Part shown: piece by piece, positions 1-8,636 of the stretch | How positions within the stretch are numbered: the stretch's first letter is position 1 | Layout: every line of letters begins with the position of its first letter | Origin: Actinoplanes xinjiangensis | Lineage (GTDB): Bacteria; Actinomycetota; Actinomycetes; Mycobacteriales; Micromonosporaceae | Assembly (NCBI RefSeq): GCF_003148685.1 | Contig: NZ_QGGR01000011.1 | Span: forward strand, 1 to 64,000 | Direction: 5' to 3' | DNA length: 64,000 nt | Notes under the pieces: model-generated | Database searches by the model: none | Seen by the model: the letters and a program-made list of their open reading frames with translations, nothing else | What the model was told of the DNA's origin: nothing | Made by a program: the position numbers and the translations under genes

Positions 1-612
1 GCCGCCGACACCGATCTCTGGTTCGACAACGTCTGGGTCACCGACTCCACCCCCGTCGAGTGCGGCCGGTCAAGACCGACCGTGAAACGCTCCGACCTGG
101 CTGGCTGGGCCGTCTACGGCTACTGCTCGTCACACTCACGCTTCTTCTGGGGCCTGCGGCTCCACCTGATCTGCACGCCCGCGGGCTTACCGACCTCCTG
201 GTCACTCGCCGATGCGAAGGCCGACAAACGGCAGGTCCTGGCCGCTGCTCTGGAAGAAGATCCCGGCCTGCTCGCCGCCCGCCCCGGTCAGCTGATCATC
301 GCGGACAAGGGATACGTCTCCGCCGAACTCGACCGCTGGCTCGCCGAACGCGGCGCCCGGTTGCTACGGCCGTCCTACCGCAACCGCACCCCACGACCCG
401 GCGAGCACCTACTCAAACCCGTACGCCAGCTGATCGAGTCGGTCAACGACACCTTGAAAAGCCAACTCGACCTGGAACTGCACGGCGGCCGCAGCATCGA
501 AGGCGTCGGTGCCCGCGTCGCCCAAAGACTGCTCGCCATGACCGCCGCGATCTGGCACAACCGCGCCACCGGCCAACCCTTGACCAGGTCATTGATCGCC
601 TACGACCACTGA
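1..612 (+). CDS. IS982 family DDE transposase, 5' part outside the window
   Basis: The reading frame is open from base 1 and gives the last 203 residues of a transposase; full IS982 enzymes are about 290-310 residues, so roughly the N-terminal third is missing. Recognisable blocks are the first catalytic Asp in VTDSTPVECGR near the start, the typical SRFFWGLRLHL segment, the second Asp in IIADKGY, and the catalytic Glu in LIESVNDTLKSQLDLE. The end, WHNRATGQPLTRSLIAYDH, is the usual C-terminus of actinobacterial IS982 transposases. It cuts and joins DNA to move the element. No frameshift is seen in the visible part, so it may be active if the 5' part is intact. Confidence 0.85.
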   Translation, partial: AADTDLWFDNVWVTDSTPVECGRSRPTVKRSDLAGWAVYGYCSSHSRFFWGLRLHLICTPAGLPTSWSLADAKADKRQVLAAALEEDPGLLAARPGQLIIADKGYVSAELDRWLAERGARLLRPSYRNRTPRPGEHLLKPVRQLIESVNDTLKSQLDLELHGGRSIEGVGARVAQRLLAMTAAIWHNRATGQPLTRSLIAYDH

Positions 613-633
613 CTTGGGTTAGGACTTACTCGT
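1..633 (+). mobile_element. IS982-type insertion sequence, right end only
   Basis: The window opens inside an insertion sequence and shows its right-hand part: the 3' portion of a transposase gene and a short non-coding tail. The tail just after the stop codon (GACTTGGGTTAGGACTTAC, 611-629) is the likely right terminal repeat. The left end is outside the window, so the repeat cannot be paired, and the exact border and any target-site duplication are unknown. A host gene begins 15 bases after the proposed end, so the element sits directly on a promoter region. Confidence 0.6.
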
Positions 634-640
634 CTAGGGT
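612..640 (+). promoter_or_regulatory. Probable leaderless promoter at the IS/host junction
   Basis: A -10-like TAGGGT (635-640) lies 7 bases before the ATG at 648, the spacing expected for a leaderless transcript. A weak -35-like ACTTGG (612-617) 17 bases upstream falls inside the presumed IS terminal repeat. If the border is right, the IS end supplies the -35 half of the promoter of the next gene. No Shine-Dalgarno is seen. This is inference from spacing only. Confidence 0.4.
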
Positions 641-647
641 CGATGGC

Positions 648-1307
648 ATGACGTCAACTCTTGCCACCAGTGCCTTTGAGTCGCTGCGCCTCGATGCCGT
701 GGCTGATCAGGAGGCGCTGCGCCGGGTCTACGCGCTTCCCAGCGAAGCGGCTGTGCGGAAGCAGATGACCGAACTCACCGACCAGACCCGGCAGTTGATC
801 GCCTGCTCTTCGCTGGTTCTGGTCGCGAGTGTCGACGCCGAGGGCAACTGTGACGTCTCTCCGCGCGGGGGTCCCGCAGGGTTCGTCGCGGTGCTGGACT
901 CACGGACGGTGGCGATTCCGGACGCGACTGGTAACAAGCGTCTCGACACCCTGCAGAATGTCATCGCCACCGGGCGGGCCGGGTTGCTGTTCGTCATTCC
1001 GGGGCGCACCACGACGCTCAGGATGAACGGCCGGGCCTGCGTCTCCACCCGTCCCGACCTGCTGTCGCAACTGACCGCTGTGGGCAAGCCGCCGGCCAGT
1101 GCGCTGGTGCTGGGTATCGAGGAGGTCTACCCGCACTGTCCCAAGTCGCTGATGCGCGGTGGGGCGTGGAAGCCCGAGGAGTGGCTGCCGGCGGATGCGC
1201 AGCCGACCTCGGCCGAGGTGACGCTGGCTCAACTGCGGATACCGGACCTGACGATCGCTGACATCGAGCAGGTGGAGGCGGACGCGCTGAAATACCGGTA
1301 CGAATAG
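648..1307 (+). CDS. Pyridoxamine 5'-phosphate oxidase family flavoprotein
   Basis: The 219-residue protein matches the MSMEG_1061-like branch of FMN-binding split-barrel proteins. The core reads SLVLVASVDAEGNCDVSPRG, followed by a VAIPDATGNKRLDTLQN block and an LLFVIPGRTTTLRMNG strand, which form the flavin-binding barrel. Members are FMN- or F420-linked oxidoreductases; the substrate is not known here. The ATG at 648 is chosen because a -10-like hexamer ends 7 bases upstream and the family begins there; the same frame stays open upstream into the transposase but with unrelated sequence. It stands alone beside the insertion sequence. The family assignment is firm and the reaction is not. Confidence 0.85.
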   Translation: MTSTLATSAFESLRLDAVADQEALRRVYALPSEAAVRKQMTELTDQTRQLIACSSLVLVASVDAEGNCDVSPRGGPAGFVAVLDSRTVAIPDATGNKRLDTLQNVIATGRAGLLFVIPGRTTTLRMNGRACVSTRPDLLSQLTAVGKPPASALVLGIEEVYPHCPKSLMRGGAWKPEEWLPADAQPTSAEVTLAQLRIPDLTIADIEQVEADALKYRYE

Positions 1308-1497
1308 CTGCCCGCCCGGCGGCGACGCCGACACCGCGGTCGCCCGCGGGGGCCGCTACCGTAGTTATGCTGCCGGACGCTACAGGATGTGATTCGCGGC
1401 TAGCGGTAGCGTGTGGTGAAGCGAGCCGCGGAAGTCCGCGACGAATTCCCGCGAAAGCGAGCACAACCTGCAATAACTCCGGTGATCGGCTCTTCCC

Positions 1498-2052
1498 TCA
1501 GCCGACGGAGTAGCGAAGACGAACCACGCCACCCGGCCAGATCTGCGACTCGGTCAGGCTCAGCGGCAGCGGGGCCGCCCCCGGCGCCAGCAACGGCGTA
1601 CCCGCGCCGAGAGCGACCGGCGCCACCAGTAACTCCAGCTCGTCCACTTCACCGGCGGCCAGCAGGGCACGCATGACGCTGACGCTGCCCCAGAGAATGA
1701 TCCGGCTACCGGCGTCGCGCCGGCTGCGGACGTGGTCGACCGGGTCGGGTACGACACGGGCCGGAGCGTGCCCGCCCCACGTCGCCGCCATCAGGGTGGT
1801 CGAGCACACCACTTTGGGTAGCGCGTTGACCTGCCGGGCCATCGGCTCGTCGTCGGCGGTCGGCCAGTATGCGGCGAACGACTCGTACGTGCGCCGGCCC
1901 AGCAGCACCTCGTCGATGTCGCCGAGCAGGGCGGCATTGTGGGTCTCCGAGGCGGTGAAGTCGGAGACGGCGGCGAACACGTCTGCCTCGCCGTTCACCC
2001 CGGCGAGGAAACCATCGACGGAAATCCACTGTTGGACGAGCAGTCCGCTCAC
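1498..2052 (-). CDS. Dihydrofolate reductase family protein (RibD C-terminal type)
   Basis: This 184-residue protein is a RibD_C/DHFR-like oxidoreductase. It shows the N-terminal strand LLVQQWISVDGFLAG, the LLGRRTYESFAAYWP helix and strand, and the NADPH-loop region SRIILWGSVSVMRALLAAGEVDELELLVAPVALG (cited in parts: IILWGSVSVM and VDELELLVAPVALG). Such proteins reduce unknown substrates with NADPH and are common small orphan enzymes in actinobacteria. The start is GTG at 2052, with GGAGG about 9 bases upstream on the minus strand. It is divergent from the VOC gene. It is not the housekeeping folA, which lacks this C-terminal pattern. Confidence 0.85.
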   Translation of the reverse strand: MSGLLVQQWISVDGFLAGVNGEADVFAAVSDFTASETHNAALLGDIDEVLLGRRTYESFAAYWPTADDEPMARQVNALPKVVCSTTLMAATWGGHAPARVVPDPVDHVRSRRDAGSRIILWGSVSVMRALLAAGEVDELELLVAPVALGAGTPLLAPGAAPLPLSLTESQIWPGGVVRLRYSVG

Positions 2053-2142
2053 GTGACATCACCTCCACCCGGGTCAACGCCGACGATAATCGTGATCGGG
2101 TCCGCCGGCATCCGGAGCGGGCCGAACTGGAATGATCCGAAG

Positions 2143-2529
2143 ATGACCGCCTACATCTCCCACACCACGGTGGACTGCACCGACGCGTTCACTCTGTCCC
2201 GCTGGTGGCAGACCGTCCTCGACTACACCGAGGACCCCGACGACCCGAACGAGCCCGGCCACGAGGAATGCCTGATCTCCTCCCGCGACGGCCACCACCG
2301 TCTGCTGTTCATCGAGGTCCCGGACACCAAGCAGGTCAAGAACCGCATCCACCTCGACCTGCGCCCGGTCGCCGGAACCCGTGACACCGAACTCGCCCGT
2401 CTGCTCTCGCTCGGCGCCACCGAGGTCACCGACCTCCGCAAACCGAACGGCGGCGGATGGGTGGTCCTGGCGGACCCGGAGGGCAACGAGTTCTGCATCC
2501 TGCGCAGCGAGGCCGAGCAGGCCGGATAG
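2143..2529 (+). CDS. VOC family (glyoxalase-like) protein
   Basis: A 128-residue single-domain protein of the vicinal oxygen chelate fold. It begins ISHTTVDCTDAFTLSRWWQTVL, and ends with GGGWVVLADPEGNEFCIL, the characteristic last strand of this family. Two beta-alpha-beta-beta-beta modules fit the length. Members bind metal and act on small molecules or antibiotics, but no particular substrate can be named. The ATG at 2143 is preceded by AATGAT (2131-2136) with a 6-base gap, so a leaderless start is likely; upstream in-frame codons overlap the divergent gene and were not used. Confidence 0.85.
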   Translation: MTAYISHTTVDCTDAFTLSRWWQTVLDYTEDPDDPNEPGHEECLISSRDGHHRLLFIEVPDTKQVKNRIHLDLRPVAGTRDTELARLLSLGATEVTDLRKPNGGGWVVLADPEGNEFCILRSEAEQAG

Positions 2530-2655
2530 CCCGACGAGCCCGAGATCTCCGGATGAGTCCGGCATCCGAGAGGCCCGGAGTAAGGGCGGAGAACTGAGAC
2601 GGGCTGAGGGCGCAGCAGGGCCGACACGACCGGGCGGTCCGGTAGGGCAGAGACG

Positions 2656-2733
2656 GCCGGACGGCCGGGCCGGGCGGAATTGCCGGACAGCCCGGCCAAG
2701 CTGAACTGCCGGACAGCGAAACAAGCCGCGCCG
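2656..2733. repeat. Degenerate 26-bp tandem repeat, three units
   Basis: GCCGGAC recurs at 2656, 2682 and 2708, exactly 26 bases apart. The second and third units share GCCGGACAGC; unit ends diverge. The unit resembles the 25-bp repeat at 43611-43686 (about 16 of the first 22 positions agree), suggesting a dispersed minisatellite family. Confidence 0.55.
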
Positions 2734-2756
2734 ACCGGATGGACGAGCAGACCGGC

Positions 2757-2785
2757 ACCAGCGATCACCACCGGTGATCGCTGGT
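2757..2785. terminator. Perfect 13-bp stem hairpin between convergent genes
   Basis: The arms ACCAGCGATCACC (2757-2769) and GGTGATCGCTGGT (2773-2785) pair perfectly around a 3-base loop. It lies 172 bases beyond the stop of the large kinase gene on the minus strand and 228 bases beyond the VOC stop on the plus strand. There is no T-run, as is usual for actinobacterial terminators. It may stop transcription from both sides. Confidence 0.55.
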
Positions 2786-2956
2786 ATGCCGACGACGAGG
2801 CATCCCTCCCGAACGCGGCGATGCTTGGCTGGACCGCATTGATCAATTGAGGCAGGACGTCCGGTAGGGACTGGGCCTCTGCCGTCACGGCAGCACCGGT
2901 CGGCGTCGGCGACTCGACCGGGCACTTGCCACCCAGGTCACGCCGGCGGTGCTGAT

Positions 2957-5900
2957 TCAGCGGCCGCACAGGCGCGATATCGCGTCGAGCAGATCGGCCC
3001 CGGCCAGCGGCTTCTTCAGCAGCACGGCGCCATGATCAAGCCGTACCCGATCATCCATCGGCCTCGGCAGGTGCCCCGACATGTAGACGACCGGCAACGC
3101 GGGCGCGGACTCACGTATCCGCTCCACCAGATCCGGGCCACTCATCCCCGGCATCATCACGTCGGTGATCAGCAGGTCGACGGAGGGTTCCCGGTCCAGC
3201 GCCTCCGCGGGGGAGCACGCGACGCTCACGTCGAAGCCGCGGTTACGCAACATCTCGCCGGTGACCTCAGCCAGATCGGTGCAGTCGTCCACGACCAGGA
3301 TCCGTAACCCGGCCGGCGGCGCGGCGTGCGGCGCCACCGGCGAACCGGGGTCGGCGGACAAGACCGGTGAGGCCTCCTCGGGCAGGTACACGTTCACGGT
3401 CGTACCCTGGCCCGGCACGGATTCCAGGCGTACGTGCCCGCCCGCGTCGCGGATGACGGCGAAGACGCTGGCCAGCCCCAGCCCGGTGCCCTTGCCGACG
3501 GGTTTGGTGGTGTAGAAGGGCTCGAACGCCCGTTTGAGGGTTTCCCGGTCCATCCCGACGCCGGAGTCGCTGACCGCCAGGCGCACGAACGGGCCGTCCA
3601 GCCTGCAGCGGGTGACGTCGACGTGCAGTTCCCCGCCGCCGGGCATCGCGTCGCGGGCGTTCGCGGCCAGGTTGACGACGACCTGTTCGAGCCGGCCGCG
3701 GTCGACGCGGGTCAGGCAGAACGGCGCGGCCGTGACGCGGAGGGTGATGTGGTCGCCGAGAGTGCGGTGCAGCATCGGCTCGAGTTCGGTGAGCACCTCG
3801 GCCAGGTCGTGTACCTGGGCGTCGCCGGTCTGGCCACGCCCGAACGACAGCAGTTGCTGGGTCAGTCCCGTGCCCTTGTCCACCGCCGATCCGATCTGGT
3901 TGGCCAGCCGCAGGGCCGGCGAGCCGTCGGGCAGCTCGTCGCGGAGGAGTTCGGTGAAGCCGATGATGATGCCGAGCACGTTGTTGAAGTCGTGGGCGAT
4001 ACCGCCGGCCAGCTGACCGAGGCTGTCGAGCCGTTGCATCCGGTCCACCTGGGTTCCCAGATCGCGTACGTGCCCGGTCAGGTCGGCGGCCCGGGCGGTC
4101 TCCAGCGCGGCGGCGATGTGGGTGGCGAGCGCGGCCAGTACCCCGGCGTCCGACGACGTGAAGATCCCCTCCGCGACCCGGCTGTCCAGGTACAGCACGC
4201 CGAGTATCCGGTCGCCGCGCAGCAGGGGCGACACCAGGATGCTGCGCAGCCCGTGTACGACGCTGCTCTGCGATCCCAGGACGGCCGCTTCGTCGGTGCT
4301 GGCGACGATGACGGGCTCGCGGCTGTACCGGGCCTGCTCCACGAGGGTGGAGCCGAACGCGACGAGTTCGTCCAGGTCGGTTCCGGCGGCGTCGCGGCCC
4401 CGGTACGGCACCAGTCTGTCGTCGTCGTCGGTGAGGAACAGGTAGGCACGTTCGGCGTGCAGGATCCGGATCGTCTCGTCGAGGATGACCTGGGTGAGTT
4501 CTCCCTGGTCGGTGATCCGGGAGGCGGCCAGGCCGAGGGTGCTGACGGCTTCGAGGCGCTGTTGGTGGCCGGTGTCGTCACGGGGTGTCGCGAGCCCTTC
4601 GGCCGGCAGCAGTTCGCCGAACTCGTCGCGGATCCACTGCGCCCGGTGCGGCCAGCCGTTGCGGGCGGCGAGGGCGAGCGCACCCGCGGCGGCCACGGCG
4701 GCGTCGTCCGGCCGGCCCAGCGTCTGCAGGGCGCGGGCCCGCAGCCGTTGTGCCTCGAAGGTGGCCAGCGGCGCGTCGGCCTCGCGCAGGGGCAGGCGGG
4801 CGGCGTCGAGCGCGTCGAGGGCCGGGCCGGGTCCCGTGCCGAGCAGCCGCAGGTGGGCCTCGGCGACCAGGGCATGTGCCCGCAGAAGCGTGGAGGCGGC
4901 GGCGCTGCGCAACACCGCGACGGCCCGGCGGGCACCGGCGAGAGCTTCGTCGCGCCGGTCCGGCTCGGCGGTGCGGCACTGTTCCAGCCTGCCGTACGCG
5001 ACATAGGCGTACACCGATCGCAGCGGCATCAGCAGCATCCTCGGGTTGAGGTGCAGCTCGCCGAGGTCGTCGACGACCCGGTCGAAGCCGTCGCCGAGAT
5101 CGCGCTGCTCGACGGCGACCTGGGCGCGGGCGAGCAGCAGCGTGACCCTGGGGCTGGGATGGCCGAACGCGGGCAGCCCGTCGTCGACGCCACGCAGCAG
5201 GGTGCCGGCCTCACCGGCGCGGCCCTGTCCCGCGGCTACGGCGGCGCCCGCCAGGATCAGGGCGTGTTCGGGCAGATCGGCGGCGGCCAGCCGGTTACGT
5301 CCTTCCCGGTAGAGGGTGTCCGCGTCGGCGGTCAGCCCGGCGAGCAGCAGCAACCACAGGGTGCCGCCGAGCATGGTGACGAATGTGGCGGCGTCGAGTC
5401 TGCGCTGCGGGTCGACGGTGTCGGCGAGGATGTCGCGGGCACGGCCCCGGCCACCGATGTGACGGCAGCTGGCTTCGGTGAGCGCCACGTACGCGATCAC
5501 CGACTCCTCGCCCAGCAGCGCGGCCGCCCGCGCCGGACGGCGATAGCCGCCGAAGAGTCCGTGCAACGGGCCCAGGCTGAGGACCCCGGCGACGTCGGCA
5601 CGGACCCGGACGTAGTCCTCGCACAGCCCGAGCCGCGCCACCGGGTACAGCGAGCGCAGCAGGTAGTTGAGCGCGAACACCGGGTCGAGGCCGAGGCTGG
5701 CCACGGTGCCGGCACAACGGTAGAGCTGTGCTTCGAGCCGGCACCGGGTGGCGTTCTCGCCGGTGGCGGTGCCGAAGCCGACGCCGGTGCGTTCGATCGC
5801 GAGGCCGGCGAAGAACCGCAGCAGCGTGCCGGCCACCAGCCGGGCCCTGCCCCGCGGCAGTCGCCGGCCCAGTTCGGTGAGGGCCCGGTGCACGGCCGCG

Positions 5901-7978
5901 AGGCCCGCCCCGGTGTCCCAGGTGTCCTGATGGACACGGCTGAGCTGCAACAGGATCCGGGCGCGGGCGACCGGACCGGACGCGCCCGGCAGCGCGGCGG
6001 TCAGCACACGTACCGCGTCGCTGAGGCGCCCCACCCGGTAGTAGGCACTGCCCAGCAGTTCGCCCACCGTGCTCGATCCGGGCGCCAGCCGGTAGGCGGG
6101 TTCGAGCAGGGTCATCGCCTGGGCCGGCGCGTTGTCGGCCAGGGCCAGCTCCCCGGCGGCGTGGCAGGCCCGTACCACCTGGTCCGGGTTCCGGGCGGGA
6201 TGTCCGTCCAGGTGGTGGCGGGCGATCGCGAAGGCGTCGCCACCGGTCCGGTCGAGATGTTCGGCGACCCGCTGGTGGGCGTCGCGCAGCTGCCGCGGAT
6301 CCGCGGATCGCAGCAGTGACAGGCGCAGGTGGTCATGGGCGAAGGCGTAGCCGTCGGCCTGGCGGCACACGGCGCGCTCGGTGACGGCCTCGGCCAGGCG
6401 CCGGTCGCAGGTGACCGGATCGACGCCGGCCGCGACGGCGGCCAGCTCGGCCGGAAAATGGGTGCCGATCACGGCGGCTGCGGCGAGCACGGTCCGGCAC
6501 GGCACGCCGAGGCCTTCGACCCTGCGCATGACCAGGGCTTGGAGGTCGCCACCCAGGGCGATCCCGTCCAGGCCGTCGGTGTCCAGACGCCAGCCTCCCC
6601 AGTACGGGACGAGCACGCCCGAGTCGACAACCGCGTTGACGTACTCCCGCGTCTCGAGGGGGGTCGTCCCGGCGTGGGCGGCGAGCTGACCGACCAGGTC
6701 CGCGCCGAGGTCGTGCCCGGCGGTGAACGCGGTGACCAGACCGACCGGGTCGAGCGGGCCGAGCTCGATCCGGTCGGCCCGGCCGGACACCACGGCCGGC
6801 AGCATGTCGGCACCGGGTTGATCGACGGTGAGCAGCACCCGCAGCGGCACGTCGTCGATGCCCACGGTCAGTTGCCGCAGCACCGCGAGGGTGGCCTCGT
6901 CGGCGCGGTGCGCGTCGTCGAGGCACAGCAGCGCCCGGCCGGCGCCCAGCAACTGGTCGGCCGTGGTCGCACCGGCCTCGTGCAGCGGCGCGAGCGGCAG
7001 CGGATCCTCGGGGCAGGTGCCGAACAGCACCCGTACGCCGTCCTTGCGGGCCTGGTCGGCGGCCGCACGCAGCAGGCGGCTCTTGCCGGTGCCGCGGCCG
7101 CCGGCGATGACCGCGAACCCGGCGGTCCCGGCGTGCAGCGCGGTCAGTTCCCGGCGACGGCCGACCAGAGGCGCCGGGTGCGGCCCGTCTCCGGCCGGGC
7201 CGCCCAGGGCGGCGAGGAGGTCCGTGCCGCTCTGGTAGCGGTCGTCGGGGTTCTTGGCCAGGAGCCTGGCCACCGTCTCGGCCAGCGCGGCGGGCACGTC
7301 GGGATGCGACTCGCGGACGTCCGGCGGGACGGTGGTGGCATGGGCGCGCAGCAGTTCGCCGGCATCGGTGGCCGGGAACGGTGGCCGTCCGGTGAGACAT
7401 TCGAACAGCACGCCGCCGAGGGCGTACAGGTCGCTGCGGGCGTCGACCGGCCGGTCCAGCGTGCCCGCCTGCTCCGGAGCGCAGTACCGCAACGTGCCGG
7501 CGTTGGTGCCGGCGGATGCGGTGGTGGCCCGTACGGCCATGCCGAGGTCGATGAGGCGGGCGGCGCCGTCCTGCTGGATCATGATGTTGCGGGGTTTGAC
7601 GTCACGGTGCACGAGGCCTGCCGCGTGCAGCGCGGTGAGCGCCCCGGCGACGCTGATCCCGAGCCGGACCGTCCGGTCGGCGTCGAGTGGCCGGGCCCTC
7701 AGGACGTCAGCCAGGCTGGTCCCCTCGATCAGCTCCATGATCAGGTATGGCCGGCGGTCGGCGACACCGACCTCCTGCACCCGGGGCAGCACCGGATGAT
7801 CGATCCAGGCGATCACGGCGGCTTCCCGGCGCAGGGCCGCGAACTCGTCGTCGCCGCCACCCGGGAACACCTTCATGGCCCAGACACGGCCGTCACGGCG
7901 CACCCGATAAACGATCGTACGGCCGCCTCTGTCCAGCTCTCCCAGTGTGGTCACGTCCGGTGGAGTGAGGCGGTTCAT
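2957..7978 (-). CDS. Ser/Thr kinase - AAA ATPase - GAF - hybrid histidine kinase
   Basis: This 1673-residue cytoplasmic protein joins two kinds of kinase. Residues about 10-260 are a eukaryotic-like Ser/Thr kinase with the ATP Lys36, catalytic HRD (D126), a DLG (D144) in place of the usual DFG, and the APE motif. Residues about 270-800 are a STAND/AAA-type ATPase with Walker A AGGRGTGKS (292-300), followed by a helical repeat region to about 1150. A GAF sensor covers about 1150-1298. A histidine kinase follows with H1329 in GGIAHDFNN and the GTGLGL ATP lid. A receiver domain (1558-1673) ends the chain with acceptor D1606 and KKP. The N-terminal half resembles the trifunctional kinases of cyanobacteria and myxobacteria. 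GATGCT ends 6 bases before the ATG, so the mRNA is probably leaderless. No partner response regulator is adjacent. Confidence 0.9.
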   Translation of the reverse strand: MNRLTPPDVTTLGELDRGGRTIVYRVRRDGRVWAMKVFPGGGDDEFAALRREAAVIAWIDHPVLPRVQEVGVADRRPYLIMELIEGTSLADVLRARPLDADRTVRLGISVAGALTALHAAGLVHRDVKPRNIMIQQDGAARLIDLGMAVRATTASAGTNAGTLRYCAPEQAGTLDRPVDARSDLYALGGVLFECLTGRPPFPATDAGELLRAHATTVPPDVRESHPDVPAALAETVARLLAKNPDDRYQSGTDLLAALGGPAGDGPHPAPLVGRRRELTALHAGTAGFAVIAGGRGTGKSRLLRAAADQARKDGVRVLFGTCPEDPLPLAPLHEAGATTADQLLGAGRALLCLDDAHRADEATLAVLRQLTVGIDDVPLRVLLTVDQPGADMLPAVVSGRADRIELGPLDPVGLVTAFTAGHDLGADLVGQLAAHAGTTPLETREYVNAVVDSGVLVPYWGGWRLDTDGLDGIALGGDLQALVMRRVEGLGVPCRTVLAAAAVIGTHFPAELAAVAAGVDPVTCDRRLAEAVTERAVCRQADGYAFAHDHLRLSLLRSADPRQLRDAHQRVAEHLDRTGGDAFAIARHHLDGHPARNPDQVVRACHAAGELALADNAPAQAMTLLEPAYRLAPGSSTVGELLGSAYYRVGRLSDAVRVLTAALPGASGPVARARILLQLSRVHQDTWDTGAGLAAVHRALTELGRRLPRGRARLVAGTLLRFFAGLAIERTGVGFGTATGENATRCRLEAQLYRCAGTVASLGLDPVFALNYLLRSLYPVARLGLCEDYVRVRADVAGVLSLGPLHGLFGGYRRPARAAALLGEESVIAYVALTEASCRHIGGRGRARDILADTVDPQRRLDAATFVTMLGGTLWLLLLAGLTADADTLYREGRNRLAAADLPEHALILAGAAVAAGQGRAGEAGTLLRGVDDGLPAFGHPSPRVTLLLARAQVAVEQRDLGDGFDRVVDDLGELHLNPRMLLMPLRSVYAYVAYGRLEQCRTAEPDRRDEALAGARRAVAVLRSAAASTLLRAHALVAEAHLRLLGTGPGPALDALDAARLPLREADAPLATFEAQRLRARALQTLGRPDDAAVAAAGALALAARNGWPHRAQWIRDEFGELLPAEGLATPRDDTGHQQRLEAVSTLGLAASRITDQGELTQVILDETIRILHAERAYLFLTDDDDRLVPYRGRDAAGTDLDELVAFGSTLVEQARYSREPVIVASTDEAAVLGSQSSVVHGLRSILVSPLLRGDRILGVLYLDSRVAEGIFTSSDAGVLAALATHIAAALETARAADLTGHVRDLGTQVDRMQRLDSLGQLAGGIAHDFNNVLGIIIGFTELLRDELPDGSPALRLANQIGSAVDKGTGLTQQLLSFGRGQTGDAQVHDLAEVLTELEPMLHRTLGDHITLRVTAAPFCLTRVDRGRLEQVVVNLAANARDAMPGGGELHVDVTRCRLDGPFVRLAVSDSGVGMDRETLKRAFEPFYTTKPVGKGTGLGLASVFAVIRDAGGHVRLESVPGQGTTVNVYLPEEASPVLSADPGSPVAPHAAPPAGLRILVVDDCTDLAEVTGEMLRNRGFDVSVACSPAEALDREPSVDLLITDVMMPGMSGPDLVERIRESAPALPVVYMSGHLPRPMDDRVRLDHGAVLLKKPLAGADLLDAISRLCGR

Positions 7979-8183
7979 ACCAGAAGCATCCGCCGTCCGG
8001 ATCGGGTCCGGTGCAGAAACCGCGAACGAGGCGCCGCCTCGCCGCCTCGCCGCCGAGCGGGCGGGCCGGCTTCGGCTGGACGCCGAGGCCCGCCGGATCT
8101 ACCACGAGGAGATGCGCGCGGCCGCCGAGGACGTGAACCGGCACCATCACTACGCGACCCTGGCCGGCCCGCCACGGGACTGA
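7965..8183 (+). CDS. Possible small ORF or gene remnant, divergent from the kinase
   Basis: A short frame ending at 8183 has strong G/C bias at third positions from about 8010 on. Its C-terminal part, LRLDAEARRIYHEEMRAAAE, would form a charged amphipathic helix. The only in-frame starts (GTG at 7947 or 7965) overlap the start of the divergent kinase gene, and no ribosome binding site is seen. It could be a small real protein, the tail of a decayed gene, or chance. No family is recognised. Confidence 0.22.
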   Translation: MRRFIPEASAVRIGSGAETANEAPPRRLAAERAGRLRLDAEARRIYHEEMRAAAEDVNRHHHYATLAGPPRD

Positions 8184-8216
8184 CCACCAGCCGGCGCCGG
8201 TGTGGGGCAACCGGTA

Positions 8217-8579
8217 TCAAGCGTCGCCGAGGGTGCTGAACTGGACACCCGCAAGTCGCCAGCCGTCGGCCTGCTCGATCCACGTCTGACTGACCCGGGA
8301 CGTCGACGCCATCGCCTGACCGCGCCAGACGGAAGCGCTGTGCTGGACGTACCGGATGATCACAGCATGGTCGTAGGAGCTCACCTCGACGTCGGTGCTC
8401 CGCAGGTCGGTGTAGGCGAAGTCGACGAACTTGCCGAGCCACTGAGCCTTGTCGAGCACGTACCCCTGATCTCCGATGGATCGGAAGTCGTCCGCCAGCA
8501 ACGCGTGCAGCGCACTGGTGTCGGCGTGGAACTCGGCCTGGGCGAAGGCCCGCTGCAACGTGAGGGCATCGAAGGTCAC
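8217..8579 (-). CDS. SnoaL-like / DUF4440 nuclear transport factor 2 fold protein
   Basis: The 120-residue protein has the NTF2-like cone fold pattern: an N-terminal helix pair (LQRAFAQAEFHADTSALHALLADDFRSIG) cited here in pieces as LQRAFAQAEF and LHALLADDFRSIG, then a curved sheet ending SQTWIEQADGWRLAGVQFS. DUF4440 members include small hydrolases, isomerases and toxin-immunity relatives; nothing in the sequence fixes the role. The start is GTG at 8579; CAGAAT lies 6 bases upstream on the minus strand, so a leaderless mRNA is likely. It is a single gene beside a methyltransferase remnant on the same strand. Confidence 0.8.
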   Translation of the reverse strand: MTFDALTLQRAFAQAEFHADTSALHALLADDFRSIGDQGYVLDKAQWLGKFVDFAYTDLRSTDVEVSSYDHAVIIRYVQHSASVWRGQAMASTSRVSQTWIEQADGWRLAGVQFSTLGDA

Positions 8580-8636
8580 GGGGAGATTCTGTCCGACCGC
8601 GTGCTCGTACGGAATCGGGTCAGTGCGACGACGGTT

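Larger units (their letters stand above)
2530..2956. other. Intergenic region with minisatellite and hairpin, no gene
   Basis: This 427-base gap between convergent genes holds no convincing coding frame on either strand. It contains a 26-bp periodic repeat (2656-2733) and a strong perfect hairpin (2757-2785), listed separately. Long open frames on the minus strand here translate to low-complexity Arg/Pro/Gly-rich sequence and are judged artefacts of high GC. Confidence 0.6.

Noticed and set aside
2074..2969. Minus-strand frames of 248-283 residues across the VOC gene and following gap
   Set aside because: They run antisense to the VOC gene and through a minisatellite; the composition is low-complexity.
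3434..6319. A 961-residue open frame on the plus strand opposite the large kinase gene
   Set aside because: It is the antisense shadow of a G/C-rich coding gene; its product is low-complexity and rich in Gly/Val/Gln with no family, while the minus frame has five clear domains.
6329..8239. A 636-residue plus-strand frame over the kinase N-terminus
   Set aside because: Antisense to the Ser/Thr kinase and ATPase motifs; no recognisable domain.
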